From Dryococelus australis (Eukaryota; Arthropoda; Insecta; Phasmatodea; Phasmatidae), in contig CM056994.1 of assembly GCA_029891345.1 (NCBI GenBank), positions 142,126,457-142,190,456 of the forward strand: a stretch of 64,000 nucleotides of DNA, read 5' to 3'. Every line of letters starts with the position of its first letter. Position 1 is the stretch's first letter. The notes beneath the pieces are model-generated. The model saw nothing but the letters and a program-made list of their open reading frames with translations. It searched no databases and was not told the origin of the DNA. The translations under genes were made by a program, and so were the position numbers. Below are positions 59,458 through 64,000 of the stretch, one piece after another.

Positions 59458-61423
59458 TTGCAAGTCATTTCGAGTCATTTTGGAGTTATTTTAGAGTCAA
59501 ATAGTCGTTACGAATCATTTAGAGTTAATTATAGTCATTTAGGTGTCAATAAGAATCATTTAGGAGTCATTCAGAGTCATTTTGGAGTTATTCAGAGATA
59601 TTTGGTTCATTTTTAAGTAATTTAGAGTTATTTCGAATCATATAGGAGTCATTTAGGGGTCACCACCGCACTTAGCAATTCAGTCATCATATTTTGGGTC
59701 AAGGGTCGGTCTGAACTATAAAATATGCTTGGCACGCTTGGGTTATCCCAGATGGTATGTTTGGTGATATGTTTTCCAAAACATCTGTCTTGCGATTGTT
59801 GGTGTATGTCGATTGGTGTAGACAGTACGTATGCGTATAATACTAAGGCATGGTTGAGTAAAAAGTGTTTGATACTGGTGATTATTGTATTTTGACTGAT
59901 GTCAGCTAGCATTGTGGATGGTATAAGAAGAATTTGATTGTGTCACTGGTACAGGCTAAATGTTTGCTTTGTATAGTCTGTGTGGACAAATGGTTGAGGT
60001 CTGCTAGAGTTATAGTAGCTGGTATGGTTTGTAGTTATAAGTGGTTTTTGTTGGTAGAACAATTAGAATTGGTGTTATGTTATGGGCTGGCCTCAGCTTT
60101 ATACTTGCTAGAGTTATGATGGATTTTGCGCTTGGTGTATTGAGTGGTGCAGTTAAATTGATTTTTTTTTGGAGATAGGGTGTTGAGTGGTCTGGTATGA
60201 TGCGTTATAATGGATGGTATGGGTGGTCCGTGTATATTTTACTGGTAGAGCAGAAAGTATGGGCATAAAGTAAATATTTCGGTAATTATAATTTTATTTT
60301 TAATTTTTTTATTTATATGTAGGAAAAACTCTGAAAATAAGTATGGAATAGCAATAAAATAGTATATTCAAGTTAACATATATGTATTTAAAAATGTTAA
60401 ACCAAAAAATATAAAGTTATTGCTGGTCTATGTAAGTCTGGTATTGGTCAGTAGAGCAGAAAGCATGCATGAGTTACAGTGGGTGGAACATTGAATGTTA
60501 AGGTGCATACATGCGGGTATTTATATACGCCGCTGGGTTCATTCTATGGAGCTGTTTGACACCAGCAGATGTGAAACCATGTCGAGAATTATTTATGGTT
60601 AAGGATTATAGTTGGATGCTTGCAAGCAAACGCTGTCTTGTGCTGAGTGTAAGCAATTTGTTTAAATTATATAAAAAGTGAATATTAAGCTATAAAGAGA
60701 CTACATGAATGGTGAAGAAAAATTTTAGGTTTCAGTTTTTTCTGTTTGTCACCTGAAGTACGTAAATATATTCTTTAAAAAGTGTTTAACTTCTTACTGT
60801 TATTGTATCCTGCCTGATAGACAGAAAATATGATAATGCTTGGTTTAATGGCATGCACATAAATTGAATAAAATCCGAGTAGGATAGTTATGCGTACGAA
60901 AAATAGAGGAGATAATAAATAAATAATATCGTGTCGTAATTGTCTTGAAAAGAGAAGACGTGAAATTAAGTTGAAAGTACTTATACCTATATTCGATGAA
61001 CATTTTTAATACAGCTAAATAAAAAAGATAAATATAAATGCATATAATATATACATTTTTTAACTCCCTTATTTTAATTCTGTATCATAACCAGTCTGTT
61101 ATAAATCGATATTGTTATAAAAATTCACTATGAAGCAATTATATTTTAAGCTAACCACTATACTTGTAAAGGTCTTAAACATACATCATGAAGCCAGAAA
61201 TTTTACTTGCAAACAAAAAATTTCGGAAGACTGTCTGCCTCCTAAGAGTTCGCAAATTATATTTGCTTACCTACATGCCTGCACATATTCACTTGCAAAC
61301 AGCCCGACTTACTGCATAATTTTTTTAAAGGAATATAAAATATTTTATGTGGGCTTAGGTAAATGGGATTTAGAAATTATCGAAATATGTTTATAATAAC
61401 AGTTAAGCCCTTACTTTGAGGTG

Positions 61424-61505
61424 AGCTGCTTGTGATCCAGGGGTTAGCATGTCCGACTTCTAATGCAAAGGTAGCAGATTCATATCCTGTCAGAGGATGA
61501 GAATT
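61424..61505 (+). other. tRNA-Arg(UCU)-like sequence in the right arm
   Basis: GGGGTTAGCATG (box A region), CGACTTCTAATGC (anticodon loop with TCT) and AGATTCATATCC (degenerate box B). It is the counterpart of 51141-51228 in inverted orientation. Stems are imperfect. Confidence 0.5.
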
Positions 61506-63078
61506 TTTTCACTTTCTAAATGTTACCAGCTGTCGTGGGAAAGTATGAAATTTACATAATTTGAGTTCTGTGAACTAAATAAGCATTACCAATGCATTTA
61601 AAATACGTTTTACTGTATTTTCAATTATGTTTAATGATAAAAAAATAAGTTTAAATAACTCTAGTGATTTATAAATGCACCATTTCATATAAATCTTATT
61701 CGCATGGCCAGCCAGCCGAGTGCCTCGCTGTAATTTACACTCGACCCTCCTACCACTTTGCAGTGCTTAGCTACAGACTTCGCTGCATGCGCATGTCGCA
61801 GTTGGCACGCTTGCCTGGCTGACCTGTCGATGTGTGCTTGCGTGCATGCGTCCATCGTTACAAAACTAGGCGAATTAATTTTAGTACAAAAGTAAAAACG
61901 GATTGAATAAAGTAAAATATTAAAAAAAAAAAATTTTTCTATAAAAATATCGATTGAATTGATTTTTAATGTATTAAAATTCGAATATATTTTATGAAGC
62001 CCTGCATGAAATGTACGTTACAAAAATTTTTATACACCGTCTTGTGTATGGAAAATTAAATCTTTAGATTCGTAAATATATACACACTCCGACTACTCAC
62101 GCTCTCAAACAGGCGATGAATGAACTATGTAGACGATGGTGTCGAATAAGTGTGAGTAATCATTGGAGCAAATGTGACAAATCAAACAAATGAGAGTGAC
62201 ATGAGAGAAAAGAAAGAGAGTAACGAAAAGAAAGAGAGAAAGAGAGAGAAACAAAATAACAAAAATGGGAGGACTCCCAGAAAACTTACAGACTGATAGA
62301 GGGACAGGGGAGATAGAGGTGGAATGGGAGAGACACGAGAGAAACGAAAGAGAAAGACATAATGGAATGAAAGAGCGAAAAAGAAACGAAAGAGAGAAAA
62401 CCTATGGAATGATATAGAGACAAGAGAGAAACGAAAGAGAGCAAGAGAGAGAGTGAGTGAGATGGAATGATTGATAAGTGAGGAAGAGAGAGAAATGAAT
62501 GATAGGAAAGAGAGAAAAATGGAATTAGAGAAAGAGAGAGAGCCAAAATAGTATGATCCAGAATGAAAAAAACAAAGTATAATGGTGATATGACATCACG
62601 ATCATATGCGCCTTGATAAGACGATTCAATGATATACAACACTTAATGCTTTTACCTTTAAACTTTAAAATTATAAAAAAAACATTTATATTAAAAAACC
62701 GATAATTTTTTTTTATTATTTTACTATGGCATAGTTATCGTAATAGTCTTAAAAGACGATTCTTGTGATAGATAACACTTAATACTTAAGTCTTTACATT
62801 TTAAAATTATCATTATATTTAATTATACAAAAATCATTTCTTTAAATCATTTTACTTAATCGATTTCTCATTATGTAGGCTAGGAGAAATAACGAGCCTT
62901 ACAAATCACCTGAATTGGCTCGTTTTTGCCTTTCTGTGACTCGGTACTACAGCTTAGTGGGCATTTTTTTTAAGGGAAAAAAGGACATTTTTAGGTAAAA
63001 AGAGGACATTTTTGGGAAAAGGGTAAATTTTAAGGCATTTTTGGCCCACAACGTACGATTTTGTATGAAAATTAGCGA

Positions 63079-63092
63079 TTTGGGGGGGGGGG
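63079..63092 (+). repeat. Poly-G tract
   Basis: A run of about a dozen G at the outer end of the right arm. The left arm has no equal run. Confidence 0.8.
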
Positions 63093-63169
63093 GATGTTTT
63101 AGGTCAAGCCACATGCACCGATCCAGGAGCCCCAGCCCCTGTACTGGAAGGAACTATACTCCACTACTC

Positions 63170-64000
63170 CTATATATTAATTTTTACAAACACGATATGA
63201 AATTAACAAACTCTTTTTATTAAAGAAATATATGTTCTTTGTTAATCATATTTCTCGTCTTCTGCCACATGTAAAGCAAATCATAATACACGGTAGTTGT
63301 GTAACATTATATATATATATAATGCATTCATTTACATGCATTATATATATATAATGTTACTGTTTACTAGGCAGTCATTTATGGGGCTAACATTTCATCG
63401 AATTATGTAACTGTGAAACTTGTGGTTAGCCACAAGCAAGAAAATAACGGCCACGTATTCTTATTGGCCTTTTTTTCACCGAGTTACATTCTCGCTTTAA
63501 GTAAATAGAATTAATTGTTTCGCCTGAAAAAATATAAACTCCTTAATACGACTCATGTTACCATAGAGAGGTTTATATTTCAAATGCACAAATACTTCAA
63601 TAATTTTATTATTCCCTTGAAGATATAATTGTATCTGAGTTGAAGTAAATTATTCTAATTTTAAAAGAATTTTGCAGGTAGCAATAACGTATTTATGAAA
63701 ACGAGCTTATTAAAATCAATTCATACGGTAACAAATAAAATATTTACTACTAAACAATTATCCTCGAGAAAACTGATGCAAGAATTTTCATGAAATCACT
63801 CCTGTATCTCAACGTCATGATAATTGTAGAAGTCCTTTTAAAATATAGATAGAATATTACATGAAAACTCTATAGTCCCTGGAGATTCCATACTTTTAAA
63901 AAGTGTATACTAATAAAGGCTATGCGATAAATTAAAAAGGTACTGGTGGTCTGTTTCACAATTTTATTCATTTTAAATACACCTATAATAAATTTCATTA
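63170..64000. other. No gene recognised; TA-rich hairpin at 63301-63360
   Basis: AT-rich sequence beyond the giant inverted repeat. GTAACATTATATATATATATA...GCAT at 63301-63327 pairs with 63336-63360 around an 8-base loop; the arms differ by one TA step. Nothing else is supported. Confidence 0.6.

Larger units (their letters stand above)
59458..63169 (-). repeat. Right arm of a giant inverted repeat
   Basis: The complement of the left arm (49446-53480) over its whole length, with moderate divergence and gaps. The outermost shared sequence is the block around CTGTACTGGAAGGAACTATA (63140) / TATAGTTCTTTCCAGCACAG (49461). Frames on the two arms are partly parallel, for example 59934-60119 (+) and 52597-52794 (-), but contain no domain I recognise. 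Confidence 0.85.

Overview
The window looks like intergenic DNA from a large, AT-rich animal genome, most probably an arthropod and plausibly an insect. It holds no operons, no bacterial-type genes and no host exon that I can recognise. It is packed with decayed transposable elements of several classes and with satellites, microsatellites and foldback structures. Every recognisable protein remnant belongs to a mobile element. No reading frame is longer than about 190 codons and almost all are broken. The species assignment is a guess; class and order cannot be proved from this sequence.

Layout. 1-2.4 kb: no recognisable gene, with one possible 5' exon. 2.4-4.3 kb: pogo/Tigger-type transposase pseudogene (+) ending in a PHD-like zinc finger. 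6.0-8.5 kb: a non-coding element with ~240-bp terminal inverted repeats (TIRs) and a perfect 22-bp hairpin, next to a 180-bp direct repeat. 9.1-9.7 kb: C2H2 zinc-finger-like remnant (+). 14.3-17.3 kb: degraded Ty3/gypsy pol (+). 19.6-21.3 kb: piggyBac-like transposase pseudogene (-). 26.7 kb: minisatellite.

28.3-35.6 kb: a degraded Polinton/Maverick (adintovirus-like) element. The (-) half carries a retrovirus-like integrase with a chromodomain-like tail, conserved accessory frames and an FtsK/HerA-type packaging ATPase. The (+) half carries a PLA2-like domain, an adenain-type cysteine protease, a putative minor capsid protein, the double-jelly-roll major capsid protein and one unassigned ORF. 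The two halves diverge from a short AT-rich minisatellite. I found no protein-primed family B DNA polymerase. Every gene is interrupted, so this is a fossil of a virus-like element.

36.6-45 kb: a composite of two ~118-bp satellites, a ~3.9-kb foldback element that appears inserted into one of them, a 33-bp minisatellite and other tandem repeats. A dispersed repeat at 39.0-39.5 kb recurs at 46.7-47.25 kb; both copies keep the same open frame on the minus strand.

49.4-63.2 kb: a very large inverted repeat about 13.7 kb across. Its arms are ~4.0 and ~3.7 kb and surround a ~6-kb centre. The arms share unique sequence, CT/GA-rich blocks, a ~10-bp tandem repeat and a tRNA-Arg(UCU)-like sequence. 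I recognise no protein in it; it may be a giant foldback element or a duplicated segment in inverted orientation.
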